Assembly (NCBI RefSeq): GCF_001567565.1
Contig: NZ_LSSW01000030.1
Location: 186,001 to 250,000 of the forward strand
Length of the DNA stretch: 64,000 bases
Source of the DNA: Ectopseudomonas composti
GTDB lineage: Bacteria; Pseudomonadota; Gammaproteobacteria; Pseudomonadales; Pseudomonadaceae
Direction of reading: 5' to 3'
Made by a program: the position numbers and the translations under genes. Of this stretch, positions 41,984 to 50,012 are shown piece after piece. Positions within the stretch are counted from its first letter, which is position 1; every line of letters starts with the position of its first letter. Under the pieces are notes generated by a model. That model saw nothing but the letters and a program-made list of their open reading frames with translations, searched no databases and was not told the DNA's origin.

Positions 41984-42706
41984 ATGCGCTATCTGCTAAT
42001 TGCTCTACTGGCGCTGACCAATTCGCTGGCAGCACAGCCCTGGCGGGTGGTGGGCGACGAACAGTTCGCCCCTTACAGCTTCGTCACTGCCGAGGACGAT
42101 ACTCCGCGCGGGCTCGACGTCGAACTGGTCGACGCGGTACTGGACGAAGCCAACGTAGCGTACGAAATCCGTCTTTATCCCTGGGAGCGGGTCAAGCGCA
42201 TGCTCGATCGCGGCGAGGTGCAGATGGCCTTTCAGTTCGCCGGCACCCCGCAGCGTCAACGGCAATACGAACTGGTCGGCCCGCTGCGCAGTGGCTCGAC
42301 GGTGTTCATGACCACGGCCAAGACTGCCATCGCGGACTGGAAGACGCTGCGTGACCTGTCGCCGTACGTGATCGGCCAGGTTCGCGGTTACTCCTATGAG
42401 GAGAACTTCGACCACGCCGATCTGGCCCGTGACACCAGCGCGCAGAATCCACGGCAACTGGTGTCGATGCTGCTGGCCGGACGCATCGACATCATCGTCG
42501 GCGACCATACCCAGTTGCTCTACTTCGTTCGCGAACAGCGCGCGCAGAATCAGGTGCGCGTGCTCCCTCGCCCGCTGATCCAGATGCCACGTTTCGTCGC
42601 CTTCGCCAAAGGCGATATCGAGCGTGCACGGCAGTTTTCCGAAGCGCTGGTGCGCCTGCGCAACGCCGGCAAGCTGGACGAAATTCAGCAACGCTGGAAT
42701 CAGTGA
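41984..42706 (+). CDS. Periplasmic solute-binding protein, family 3
   Basis: 240 residues. Short signal peptide (residues 1-17), then WRVVGDEQFAPYSFVTAEDDTPRGLDVELVDAVLDEANV, the start of an extracellular amino-acid-binding (SBP_bac_3) domain, ending in GKLDEIQQRWNQ. No permease or ATPase gene is adjacent, so it may serve as a sensor or work with a distant ABC transporter. Confidence 0.82.
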   Translation: MRYLLIALLALTNSLAAQPWRVVGDEQFAPYSFVTAEDDTPRGLDVELVDAVLDEANVAYEIRLYPWERVKRMLDRGEVQMAFQFAGTPQRQRQYELVGPLRSGSTVFMTTAKTAIADWKTLRDLSPYVIGQVRGYSYEENFDHADLARDTSAQNPRQLVSMLLAGRIDIIVGDHTQLLYFVREQRAQNQVRVLPRPLIQMPRFVAFAKGDIERARQFSEALVRLRNAGKLDEIQQRWNQ

Positions 42707-42710
42707 CGCG

Positions 42711-43484
42711 CTACTGCACCGGGAGGAAATTCAGCAGGAAAAGACTCTGCGCGTAATTGGCGCCCATACGCCGGTAGCGCTCCTCCAGCACATGGGTGAG
42801 CAGATCGAGACGCGCCACCATCTTGCCGAACTCCACCGCATAACTGAGGTTGTTACCCTGCTCGGAGAACTCGTTCGATAGCAGCAGCGGCCGACCCGTG
42901 GCATCACGCCGCTGCGACAGCATCCAGCCGGCCTTCTCCAGATTGCGCGCGGCGTTGTGGATGAACTGTGCATTGAAGCTGTCGGTCAGGTAGAACTCGG
43001 TGCGACCACCGTGAGCGGTCACCAGCATGCTGCCAATGGCATAGGTGAAAGCGGCCACACGGTCGCCCTGGAAGGCCGGGCTCAGCGAATAATCCAGTGC
43101 GGCGACATCGCGCCTGCCGCCCAGGGTTGGCCAGTCCTGATTGTGTTCGATGGCGTACTGGATGGCGCGCTCTGCGCTGGCGGCATCGGGCAGCGAGTTC
43201 TTGCGCCATTCACGCGGGTTGCGCTGGTAGAGCTTGTGCATCAGCCGGTACAGGCTGTTGAGATTGTTGCGCATGGCCAGGGTGGCCATACGATCGACGT
43301 CAGTCTGCAGCACTTCGGTGGGCTTGATCGGACTGCGTGTATTGAGAATGGAGTCGTTATCTAGACGACCGCTGCAGCCACTGAGCAGCATCAGCGCGGC
43401 CAACCCGGGCAGCACTGTCCGCAGCCAGAATGCCGAGCTGTTGAATGGCCTGCCCCATGCGGCAGACACGGGCCTCACTCCCAT
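42711..43484 (-). CDS. Lipoprotein of unknown function
   Basis: 257 residues from ATG 43484. A longer than usual signal region ends in the lipobox LSGC (Cys37), so it is a lipoprotein. The body (LNSLYRLMHKLYQRNPREWRKN, AFTYAIGSMLVTAHGGRTEFYLTDSFNAQFIHNAARNLE) looks globular and helical and is conserved among Pseudomonas as I recall. Convergent with the solute-binding gene, four bases apart. No function known. Confidence 0.72.
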   Translation of the reverse strand: MGVRPVSAAWGRPFNSSAFWLRTVLPGLAALMLLSGCSGRLDNDSILNTRSPIKPTEVLQTDVDRMATLAMRNNLNSLYRLMHKLYQRNPREWRKNSLPDAASAERAIQYAIEHNQDWPTLGGRRDVAALDYSLSPAFQGDRVAAFTYAIGSMLVTAHGGRTEFYLTDSFNAQFIHNAARNLEKAGWMLSQRRDATGRPLLLSNEFSEQGNNLSYAVEFGKMVARLDLLTHVLEERYRRMGANYAQSLFLLNFLPVQ

Positions 43485-43586
43485 GCAAAGGTTCCCTGGC
43501 TGGCACGCGCCACAGTGGCGCGCGCAACACTCAGAACATCAGTAAAGCGCAAAAATTCCACAGCGCCCGTGCACTGGCGCATAAAA

Positions 43587-43613
43587 CGTGCCGATCATTG
43601 CTCGGCACGCGAG
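43587..43613 (-). terminator. Terminator of the MFS gene
   Basis: On the minus strand CGTGCCGA and TCGGCACG pair around a 7-base loop and are followed by TTTTA, 19 bases past the stop of the MFS gene. Confidence 0.65.
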
Positions 43614-43627
43614 GAAAAAGCGTCTGT

Positions 43628-44959
43628 TCAGGCCGGATTGGCGGCCCATTGCTCCAGCCGCGTTACGCTTTCACGGTAGGGCTTCAAGCTCTTGCTCAGC
43701 AGGATGATCGACATCGACACCGCCAGGGTGGTGACGATCAGCAGCGAATAGCGCAGAGCACCGTCATCGGCAAAGACGAAATCAGTCACCAGCGCCACGG
43801 CAGTCGGCCCAACGCCCAGACCGATCAGGGTGATGACGAACAGATAGATGGCCGACGCCTGGCCGCGCATCGAGTTGGGCATGATTTCCTGGATCGCCGC
43901 CGGCGCCACACCGAACGGCATGCTCAGGCAGAACACCGTCGGCGCCATCAGCACACTGGCCCAGAAGGCGCTGTCCATCAGCGGGAACAACACGACCAGC
44001 GGCAGCGCCCCCAGCGCGGCATAGAGGCCGACACGCATGTTGGCATCGCTGCGCCCGCGCTTGGCCATCCAGTCCGCCAGGCGCCCACCAAAGACGATCC
44101 CCAGGCAGCCAAACACCGCAACGATGCTGCCGTAGACGATGCCGACCTGGCCGGCATCCCAGCCGTAGGTGCGGATATAGAAGGTCGGCACCCAGGCTGC
44201 GCTGCCATAGCCAGCGAAGGCCAGCCCGGCGAAACCGAAGTTGTGCAGCAGCACGGTGCGGCGATTGGCGCGAATGTAGCGTCCCACCTCGCTGAGCGGT
44301 ACCGCGACACCCGCGCCGGCACCGCGCCGGCTCGGTTCCTTGACCGCCAGCATCAACAGGGTGAAGAGCACCCCGGCAACCCCGAGGATCAGAAAGATCA
44401 ATTGCCAGGGACGCACCTCCCCCAGCACCGGCAAGGTCACGTCACCCTGCGCGGAGGCGAACTGGATGACCAGACCTCCGACCAGAAAGGCCAAGCCCGA
44501 ACCCAGGTAGACGCCCATCGAATAGACACTGATGGCCGTGGCACGGCGCTCGGCAGGAAAGCTGTCAGCGATCAGCGAGTAGGCCGCCGGCGACAGCGCC
44601 GCCTCACCCACGCCCACGCCGATGCGACAGAGCAGGAACTGCCAGTACAGCTTGGCCATGCCACAGGCTGCGGTGGCAGCACTCCAGAACAGAATGCCCA
44701 CGGTGATCAAACCGCGGCGGCTGCGGGTATCGGCCACGCGCCCCAGCGGAATGCCGCAGATGGTGTAGAACAACGCGAACGACAGCCCCATCAGCAGACT
44801 CATCTGCGTATCGTTGATCGCCAGGTCACGGCGGATGGGCTCGACCAGCAGGTTGAGAATCTGCCGATCGACGAAGGACAGAACGTACGCCACCATCAGG
44901 ATGGCAACAGTGGCCCAGGCGCGGACACTGGAGGGGTAGCCGTTATTGTTGTTATGCAC
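43628..44959 (-). CDS. Spinster-type MFS transporter
   Basis: 443 residues from GTG 44959 (MHNNNNGYPSS), chosen because AGGAG lies seven bases upstream; a GTG at 44977 is possible. Twelve helices, with the family's N-terminal AYVLSFVDRQILNLLVEPIRRDLAINDTQMSLLMG and GVGVGEAALSPAAYSLIADSFP. Bacterial members carry lipophilic acids or unknown solutes. A palindromic repeat (R2) lies directly upstream. Confidence 0.82.
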   Translation of the reverse strand: MHNNNNGYPSSVRAWATVAILMVAYVLSFVDRQILNLLVEPIRRDLAINDTQMSLLMGLSFALFYTICGIPLGRVADTRSRRGLITVGILFWSAATAACGMAKLYWQFLLCRIGVGVGEAALSPAAYSLIADSFPAERRATAISVYSMGVYLGSGLAFLVGGLVIQFASAQGDVTLPVLGEVRPWQLIFLILGVAGVLFTLLMLAVKEPSRRGAGAGVAVPLSEVGRYIRANRRTVLLHNFGFAGLAFAGYGSAAWVPTFYIRTYGWDAGQVGIVYGSIVAVFGCLGIVFGGRLADWMAKRGRSDANMRVGLYAALGALPLVVLFPLMDSAFWASVLMAPTVFCLSMPFGVAPAAIQEIMPNSMRGQASAIYLFVITLIGLGVGPTAVALVTDFVFADDGALRYSLLIVTTLAVSMSIILLSKSLKPYRESVTRLEQWAANPA

Positions 44960-44984
44960 GGACGCTCTCCTCGGCACCGCTTGG

Positions 44985-45124
44985 GGGTGCTTTTAAAAAC
45001 GTAGGCGAGGCAGTCAGCGCAAGGCAAAAACCGGCGAAAAAGCGCAGTTTACGAGCTGTAAATGAGCATTTTGAGCCTGTTTTTAACGCAGCGATGACAA
45101 CGCAGATAGTTTTTAGAAGCACCC
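44985..45124. repeat. Dispersed palindromic repeat, copy R2
   Basis: 140 bp. Ends GGGTGCTTTTAAAAAC and GTTTTTAGAAGCACCC pair with one mismatch. Central TTTAC-GAGCT-GTAAA hairpin. The terminal bases differ from R1, R3 and R4 but match each other. Confidence 0.8.
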
Positions 45125-45266
45125 TTGACGCGATGCGCGGTGGTTGAAAGAGCCGTCAGCTTAGGACGATATAAACAGCGGTGAGTATCGCTCGAAGGTG
45201 TTATCAGATCGGCGAATGCTTCATACCCGCCGAGGCGAATGCCTCGCCCCGACGTTCAACGGACGT

Positions 45267-46289
45267 TCAGACCATCACTGGCGCGCGCTCGCACAGCACC
45301 TTCAGTGCCGCCGCCCAATCAGCATGATCGTTCAGGCAGGGCACCAGCTGCAGGCTTTCGCCACCGGCTTCGACGAACTGCTCGCGGCCACGGTCGCCGA
45401 TCTCCTCCAGGGTCTCGATGCAATCGGCGACGAAGGCCGGGCACATCACCAGCAGCTTCTTCACGCCCTGCGCCGCCAGTTCGTCGAGACGCGTCTCGGT
45501 GTAGGGCTCGATCCACTTGGCGCGGCCCAGGCGCGACTGGAAGCTCACCGACCACTGCTCCGGGCGCAGGCCCATGCGCTGGGCGAACAGCTCGGCGCTG
45601 CGCAGGCACTGCGCGCGATAACAGGTGGCCAGCACTTCGGGCGAAGCACTGCGGCAGCAGTCGTCGCCTTTCAGGCAATGGCCGCTGGGGTCGAGCTTGT
45701 GCAGGTGGCGTTCCGGCAGGCCGTGGAAGCTCAACAGCAAATGGTCGAAATCCTGCTCCAGGTAAGGCTTGGCGCTGGCCACCAGGGCATCGAGGTACTC
45801 CGGCTGATCGTAGAACGGCGGTAGCGTGGACAGGCGCATGTCCAGCCCGCGCTCACGCACCACCCGCTTGACCTCCTCGATCACCGTGGTGGTGGTGCTG
45901 TCGGCAAACTGCGGATACAGCGGCGCCAGGGTCACTTCACGAATACCCTGCGCGGCCAGACGCTGCAGGGTCGACTCGATGGAGGGCTCGCCATAGCGCA
46001 TGGCCAGCTCGACAGGGCCCTGGGTCCACTGCGCCTTCATCGCCTCCTGTAGACGGCGGCTGATCACCACCAGCGGCGAACCCTCCTGCCACCAGATCGA
46101 GGCGTAGGCATGTGCCGATGCCGCTGGACGCTTGATCAGAATCAGCGACACCAGCAAACGACGCAGCGGCCATGGCAGGTCGATGACATAGGGATCCATA
46201 AGGAACTGATTGAGGTAACGGCGAACATCGGCTACTTCGGTGGACGCGGGCGAACCCAGGTTAACCAGCAACAATGCGTGATCGGTCAT
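45267..46289 (-). CDS. hemH: Ferrochelatase
   Basis: 340 residues. The catalytic His189 in LLLSFHGLPERH and the metal-site region CPAFVADCIETLEEIG are intact, as is the N-terminal LLLVNLGSPAS. It inserts ferrous iron into protoporphyrin IX, the last step of haem synthesis. Four Cys residues (GHCLKGDDCCRSAS and CYRAQC) occur where some bacterial enzymes bind a cluster, but this cannot be judged from sequence alone. Flanked on both sides by copies of the palindromic repeat. Confidence 0.95.
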   Translation of the reverse strand: MTDHALLLVNLGSPASTEVADVRRYLNQFLMDPYVIDLPWPLRRLLVSLILIKRPAASAHAYASIWWQEGSPLVVISRRLQEAMKAQWTQGPVELAMRYGEPSIESTLQRLAAQGIREVTLAPLYPQFADSTTTTVIEEVKRVVRERGLDMRLSTLPPFYDQPEYLDALVASAKPYLEQDFDHLLLSFHGLPERHLHKLDPSGHCLKGDDCCRSASPEVLATCYRAQCLRSAELFAQRMGLRPEQWSVSFQSRLGRAKWIEPYTETRLDELAAQGVKKLLVMCPAFVADCIETLEEIGDRGREQFVEAGGESLQLVPCLNDHADWAAALKVLCERAPVMV

Positions 46290-46300
46290 GCGAAATCCCA

Positions 46301-46441
46301 GCAGGCTTTTGAAAAATGTTAGCGAGGCAGCCAGTGCAAGGCGAAACCGGCGAGGAAGCGCAGTTTACGTACTGTAAATGATCATTCCGAGCCTGTTTTT
46401 AACGCCGCAATGGCAACGCAGGTAGTTCTGCAACAGCCTGC
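46301..46441. repeat. Dispersed palindromic repeat, copy R3
   Basis: 141 bp in the 5' flank of hemH. Ends GCAGGCTTTTGAAAAA and the complement of TTCTGCAACAGCCTGC pair imperfectly; central TTTAC-GTACT-GTAAA hairpin; GCCTGTTTTTAACG right arm as in R2 and R4. Confidence 0.8.
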
Positions 46442-46443
46442 GC

Positions 46444-47346
46444 TCATTGATGACCCAGCAAATCCACCAGGGCCACATCCAGATGGGTGAAACGAAAACT
46501 GAAGCCCGCCTCCAGCAAACGCGCCGGCACCGCGCGCTGACCACCCAGCAGCAGCTCGGACATCTCACCGAGTGCAGCGCGCAAGACGAAGGCCGGTGCC
46601 GGTAACAGGGTCGGTCGACTCAGCGCCTGTCCCAGCGCCTTGCTGAACTCGGCATTGCGCGCCGGCATGGGCGCGCAGGCATTATAAGGACCGCGGGCGT
46701 CGCCCTGCTGCAAGAGAAAATCCATCAGGCCGATTTGATCGGCAATATGAATCCACGGCATCCATTGTCGGCCGTCGCCGATGCGCCCGCCCAGCCCCAA
46801 CCTGAACGGCAGCAACAGCCGCTTCAGCATGCCGCCATCAGGGCTCAGCACCAGGCCGGTGCGGATCAGCACCACGCGAATCCCCAGCTCCTCGGCGCGC
46901 AGCGCGGTTTCCTCCCAGGCGCCGCACAGTTGCGCGGCGAAATCGTCAGTTACCGCAAGCATGCCCTCATTCAGCTCGCGCTCGCCGCCGTTGCCGTACC
47001 AGCCTACCGCCGAGCCCGACAGCAGCACCGCAGGACGCTGCGTACGCCCCTGCAGCCAGCTCAGCAACTGCTCGGTCAGGCCGATACGGCTGGACCACAG
47101 CAGCGCCTTGCGCTTGCTACTCCAGGGCTTGTCGGCAATCGGCGCGCCGGCCAGGTTGATCACGGCGTCCAGGGGTTCTTCGCCCAGCTCCTCGAGCCGG
47201 GCGACACCTCGAACGTCAGCACCGCAAAGGTGCGCGACCTTGCTCGGCTCGCGGCTCCAGACAGTCAGGCGGTGGCCCTGCTCGGTCCAGTGCGCGCAAA
47301 GCGCTCGACCGATCAGACCGGTACCGCCGGTCAGCAGGATATGCAT
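46444..47346 (-). CDS. TIGR01777 family epimerase (YfcH type)
   Basis: 300 residues from ATG 47346 (GAGGA upstream). NAD motif TGGTGLIG at 6-13, then VINLAGAPIADKPWSSKRK and the SGSAVGWYG segment characteristic of TIGR01777. The C-terminal DUF1731-like part is present. Usually found beside hemH in Pseudomonas; substrate unknown. Divergent from the flavoprotein gene at 47681. Confidence 0.88.
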   Translation of the reverse strand: MHILLTGGTGLIGRALCAHWTEQGHRLTVWSREPSKVAHLCGADVRGVARLEELGEEPLDAVINLAGAPIADKPWSSKRKALLWSSRIGLTEQLLSWLQGRTQRPAVLLSGSAVGWYGNGGERELNEGMLAVTDDFAAQLCGAWEETALRAEELGIRVVLIRTGLVLSPDGGMLKRLLLPFRLGLGGRIGDGRQWMPWIHIADQIGLMDFLLQQGDARGPYNACAPMPARNAEFSKALGQALSRPTLLPAPAFVLRAALGEMSELLLGGQRAVPARLLEAGFSFRFTHLDVALVDLLGHQ

Positions 47347-47452
47347 GGCATCGTCCTCGCATGGCAATGGAAGAAACTTCACCTTTAGTCTGGTTCATGA
47401 CGCGCACACCTGTCGCGTTTGTCCTAAACCTAAAGCAAGGGAGCGCCACTCA

Positions 47453-47592
47453 GAACCTGTTCAAAGGCTCGCGAGCTAGAGCTATGCAAGGCAAAAACAG
47501 GCGAGGACGCGGAGTTTACGAGTTGTAAATGAGCAGTCCGAGCCTGTTTTTAACGCCGCAGAGCCGACGCGCAGCAGGCTTTGAGCAGGTTC
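47453..47592. repeat. Dispersed palindromic repeat, copy R4
   Basis: 140 bp in the divergent promoter region before the photolyase cluster. Ends GAACCTGTTCAAAG and CTTTGAGCAGGTTC pair almost perfectly; inner AAAAACAGGC pairs with GCCTGTTTTT exactly; centre TTTAC-GAGTT-GTAAA. The most regular of the four copies. Confidence 0.85.
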
Positions 47593-47604
47593 GAACGGCA
47601 TCAG

Positions 47605-47657
47605 CTGTACATGAAAACACTCTTGTATAGCTTTTGTCCAAACCTTAGCCTGTATAG
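47605..47657 (+). promoter_or_regulatory. TGTACA/TGTATA motifs before the flavoprotein gene
   Basis: CTGTACATGAA at 47605, TTGTATAG at 47623 and CTGTATAG at 47650, 23-76 bases before the ATG. The first differs by one base from an arm of the palindrome at 49013. They are probable sites for the MerR/LitR-like regulator of this cluster. Confidence 0.5.
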
Positions 47658-47680
47658 CATTCAGCGCTGACGAGGTAACC

Positions 47681-48667
47681 ATGAACGCACCCATCGCCAT
47701 CATTGGCACCGGCATCGCAGGACTCTCAGCCGCCCAGGCCCTGCACGCTGCCGGCCAGGACATCGAACTGTTCGACAAGAGCCGAGGTAGCGGCGGGCGC
47801 ATGGCGAGCAAGCGCAGCGACGCCGGCAGCCTGGATCTCGGCGCTCAATACTTCACCGCCCGCGACCGTCGCTTCATCGAGGTCGTGCAGCAATGGCAAG
47901 CCCGTGGCTGGGTCGCCGAGTGGCAACCGAGCCTGTACAACGCTCAGGACGGCCAGCTCAGCGCCTCTCCCGATGAGCAACTGCGCTGGGTCGGCAGCCC
48001 ACGCATGAGCGCCATCACCCGCGCCATGCTCGGCGCCCTGCCGGTCAAGTTCAGTTGCCGTATCACCGAAGTGTTCCGCGGCGACCGCTACTGGAGCCTG
48101 CAGGATGCCGAAGGCAACAGCCACGGCCCTTACAGCCACGTGATCGTCGCGACACCGGCCCCGCAAGCGAGCGCCCTGCTGGCTGCCGCGCCCAAACTGG
48201 CCGGTACAGCGGCGAGCGTGATCATGGATCCGACCTGGGCAGTGGCGCTGGGCTTCGAGCGGCCGCTGGACACCCGCGTCGAAGGCTGCTTCGTACAGGA
48301 CAGCCCGCTCGACTGGATGGCCCGCAACCGCAGCAAGCCCGGCCGCGACAACCACTTCGACACCTGGGTGCTGCACGCCAGCAGCGCCTGGAGCCGGCAG
48401 CATCTGGATCTGCCCAAGGAGGCCGTGATCGAGCAACTGCACGGCGCTTTCGCCGAGCTGATCGGCTGCGCCGTGCCGGCCCCCAGTCTCACGCTTGCCC
48501 ATCGCTGGCTCTATGCCCGCCCGGCCCAGGCGCACCAATGGGGCGCGCTGGCCGACGCCGACCTGGGCCTGTATGCCTGCGGCGACTGGTGCCTGTCGGG
48601 CCGCGTCGAAGGGGCCTGGCTCAGTGGCCAGGATGCTGCGCGCCGCCTACTCGAGCACTTGCAATGA
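47681..48667 (+). CDS. FAD/NAD(P)-dependent oxidoreductase, renalase-like
   Basis: 328 residues. GxGxxG at 9-14 (IIGTGIAGLSAAQAL), then ELFDKSRGSGGRMASKR and a C-terminal LYACGDWCLSGRVEGAWLSGQDAARRLL FAD-binding end. It belongs to the family that includes renalase-like amine/NAD(P)H-isomer oxidases. Fixed neighbour of the hemH-phr region in Pseudomonas. First gene after the regulatory motifs, overlapping the next gene by four bases. Confidence 0.85.
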   Translation: MNAPIAIIGTGIAGLSAAQALHAAGQDIELFDKSRGSGGRMASKRSDAGSLDLGAQYFTARDRRFIEVVQQWQARGWVAEWQPSLYNAQDGQLSASPDEQLRWVGSPRMSAITRAMLGALPVKFSCRITEVFRGDRYWSLQDAEGNSHGPYSHVIVATPAPQASALLAAAPKLAGTAASVIMDPTWAVALGFERPLDTRVEGCFVQDSPLDWMARNRSKPGRDNHFDTWVLHASSAWSRQHLDLPKEAVIEQLHGAFAELIGCAVPAPSLTLAHRWLYARPAQAHQWGALADADLGLYACGDWCLSGRVEGAWLSGQDAARRLLEHLQ

Positions 48668-48894
48668 GCACGCCCGGCAAGCGCCGCCTCAACCCGCGCA
48701 AACTGCTGCTGTCGAAATGGACGGCGGCGCGGCCGCAGAACCGCGAGCGCCACTTTCTGGTCACCGAACTGATCCGCGACGAGGCAGACAACGTCATCGG
48801 TGTCGAGCTTCAGGCCGTACTGACACACCGCAGCCAGCCACTCGACTGGCGCCAACTGCAAGACAGCGAACACTGGCTGCAAGGCTGGCGCTGA
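48664..48894 (+). CDS. TIGR02450 family Trp-rich small protein
   Basis: 76 residues, starting inside the stop of the flavoprotein gene (ATGA). RLNPRKLLLSKWTAARPQNRERHFLV and three further Trp (DWRQL, HWLQGWR) match TIGR02450. Such proteins are found next to photolyases and cryptochromes; role unknown. Coupled to the flavoprotein. Confidence 0.85.
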   Translation: MSTPGKRRLNPRKLLLSKWTAARPQNRERHFLVTELIRDEADNVIGVELQAVLTHRSQPLDWRQLQDSEHWLQGWR

Positions 48895-48963
48895 CCCTCC
48901 CGCGATACCTGGCGGCCCCTCGGCCGACGCCGCCTGCCTGCACAGAAAAACCAATACCAAACC

Positions 48964-49003
48964 TATACAAAGTATTTGACTTGTATAACTGCGCATCTAT
49001 AGT
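48964..49003 (+). promoter_or_regulatory. Promoter with overlapping TATACAA/TTGTATA dyad
   Basis: TTGACT (48976-48981), a 16-base gap and TATAGT (48998-49003) form a good sigma-70 promoter for the photolyase operon. TATACAA (48964) and TTGTATA (48981) form a dyad with a 10-base gap that embraces the -35, the place expected for a repressor of the MerR/LitR type. Confidence 0.65.
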
Positions 49004-49012
49004 GGACACAAG

Positions 49013-49038
49013 TTGTACATGAATCACTTCATGTACAA
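49013..49038. promoter_or_regulatory. Perfect 11-bp palindrome at the operon start
   Basis: TTGTACATGAA-TCAC-TTCATGTACAA lies 10-35 bases after the -10 box and 20 bases before the ATG of the DUF523 gene. Its TGTACA core links it to the upstream dyads, so it is probably a second operator; as RNA it would also form a hairpin in the leader. Confidence 0.65.
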
Positions 49039-49057
49039 GGTCTCATGAGGTCAGGTT

Positions 49058-50008
49058 ATGCAAGCGAGCAAAGCCAAACTGGGTATCAGCGCCTGCCTGC
49101 TGGGTGCCGAAGTCCGCTACAACGGCGGCCACAAGCTGTCGCGCCTGTGCAGTCGCAGCCTGACCGAACACTTCGACTTCATCCCGGTCTGTCCCGAGGT
49201 GGCTATTGGCATGCCGATACCACGGGAACCGATTCGCCTGGTCGGTGATCCGCAGGCGCCGCGCGCCGTGGGCACCGTCGAGCGTTCACGTGACGTCACC
49301 GATGCACTGGCCGCCTACGGCGAACGCATGGCCAATGAACTGCAAGGCATCAGCGGCTACATCTTCATGCAGCAGTCACCCTCCTGCGGCCTGGAGCGGG
49401 TCAAGGTCTACCAGGAAGGTGGGCGCCCGAGCGAACCGGGCCGTGGCATCTTCGCCGCCGCCTTCTGCGCCCGCCATCCGGACCTGCCGGTGGAAGAAGA
49501 CGGCCGCCTCAACGACCCGGTGCTGCGCGAGAACTTCATCACCCGCGTGTACGCCCACGCCGCATGGCAACGCCTGCTGCAGCAGGGCCTGACGCGACGC
49601 GCGCTGATCGCCTTCCACTCACGCTACAAGTACCTGCTGATGGCCACCGACCCGGTGCGCTACAAGTCACTCGGCCGCCTGCTCGGCGAACTCGCGCAGC
49701 ACGATCTTGGTGAGCTGGCGCCGCAGTATTTCAGCGAGCTGATGAGCGCACTGAAGAAATGTGCGACGCGCGGCACCCACAGCAACGTGCTGCAGCATCT
49801 GAGCGGCTACCTCAAGCGCGCGCTGAGCGCCGACGAGAGACAGGAAATGCAGCAACTGATCGGCCAGTACCGCGACGGCATCGTGCCGCTGGTGGTGCCG
49901 CTGACGCTGCTCAAGCACCACTTCCGCCGTCACCCGGATCGCTACATCGCCGAGCAGGCTTACCTGCAGCCGCACCCCGAGCCCCTCAGCCTGCGCAATG
50001 CGCTGTGA
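49058..50008 (+). CDS. DUF523 plus DUF1722 protein
   Basis: 316 residues. DUF523 covers about 6-150 (GISACLLGAEVRYNGGHK, SPSCGLERVKVYQEG), with conserved cysteines that could hold a metal or cluster. DUF1722 covers 185-300 (LIAFHSRYKYLLMATDPVRYKSLGRL). Proteins of this double-domain form are commonly fused to or placed beside photolyase and are thought to take part in light or DNA-damage response; no activity is established. First gene of the photolyase operon. Confidence 0.88.
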   Translation: MQASKAKLGISACLLGAEVRYNGGHKLSRLCSRSLTEHFDFIPVCPEVAIGMPIPREPIRLVGDPQAPRAVGTVERSRDVTDALAAYGERMANELQGISGYIFMQQSPSCGLERVKVYQEGGRPSEPGRGIFAAAFCARHPDLPVEEDGRLNDPVLRENFITRVYAHAAWQRLLQQGLTRRALIAFHSRYKYLLMATDPVRYKSLGRLLGELAQHDLGELAPQYFSELMSALKKCATRGTHSNVLQHLSGYLKRALSADERQEMQQLIGQYRDGIVPLVVPLTLLKHHFRRHPDRYIAEQAYLQPHPEPLSLRNAL

Positions 50009-50012
50009 TGCC

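Noticed and set aside
43445..45004. A 519-codon plus-strand frame opposite the Spinster-type transporter
   Set aside because: His/Gln/Arg-rich antisense composition, while the minus strand encodes a clear 12-helix transporter.
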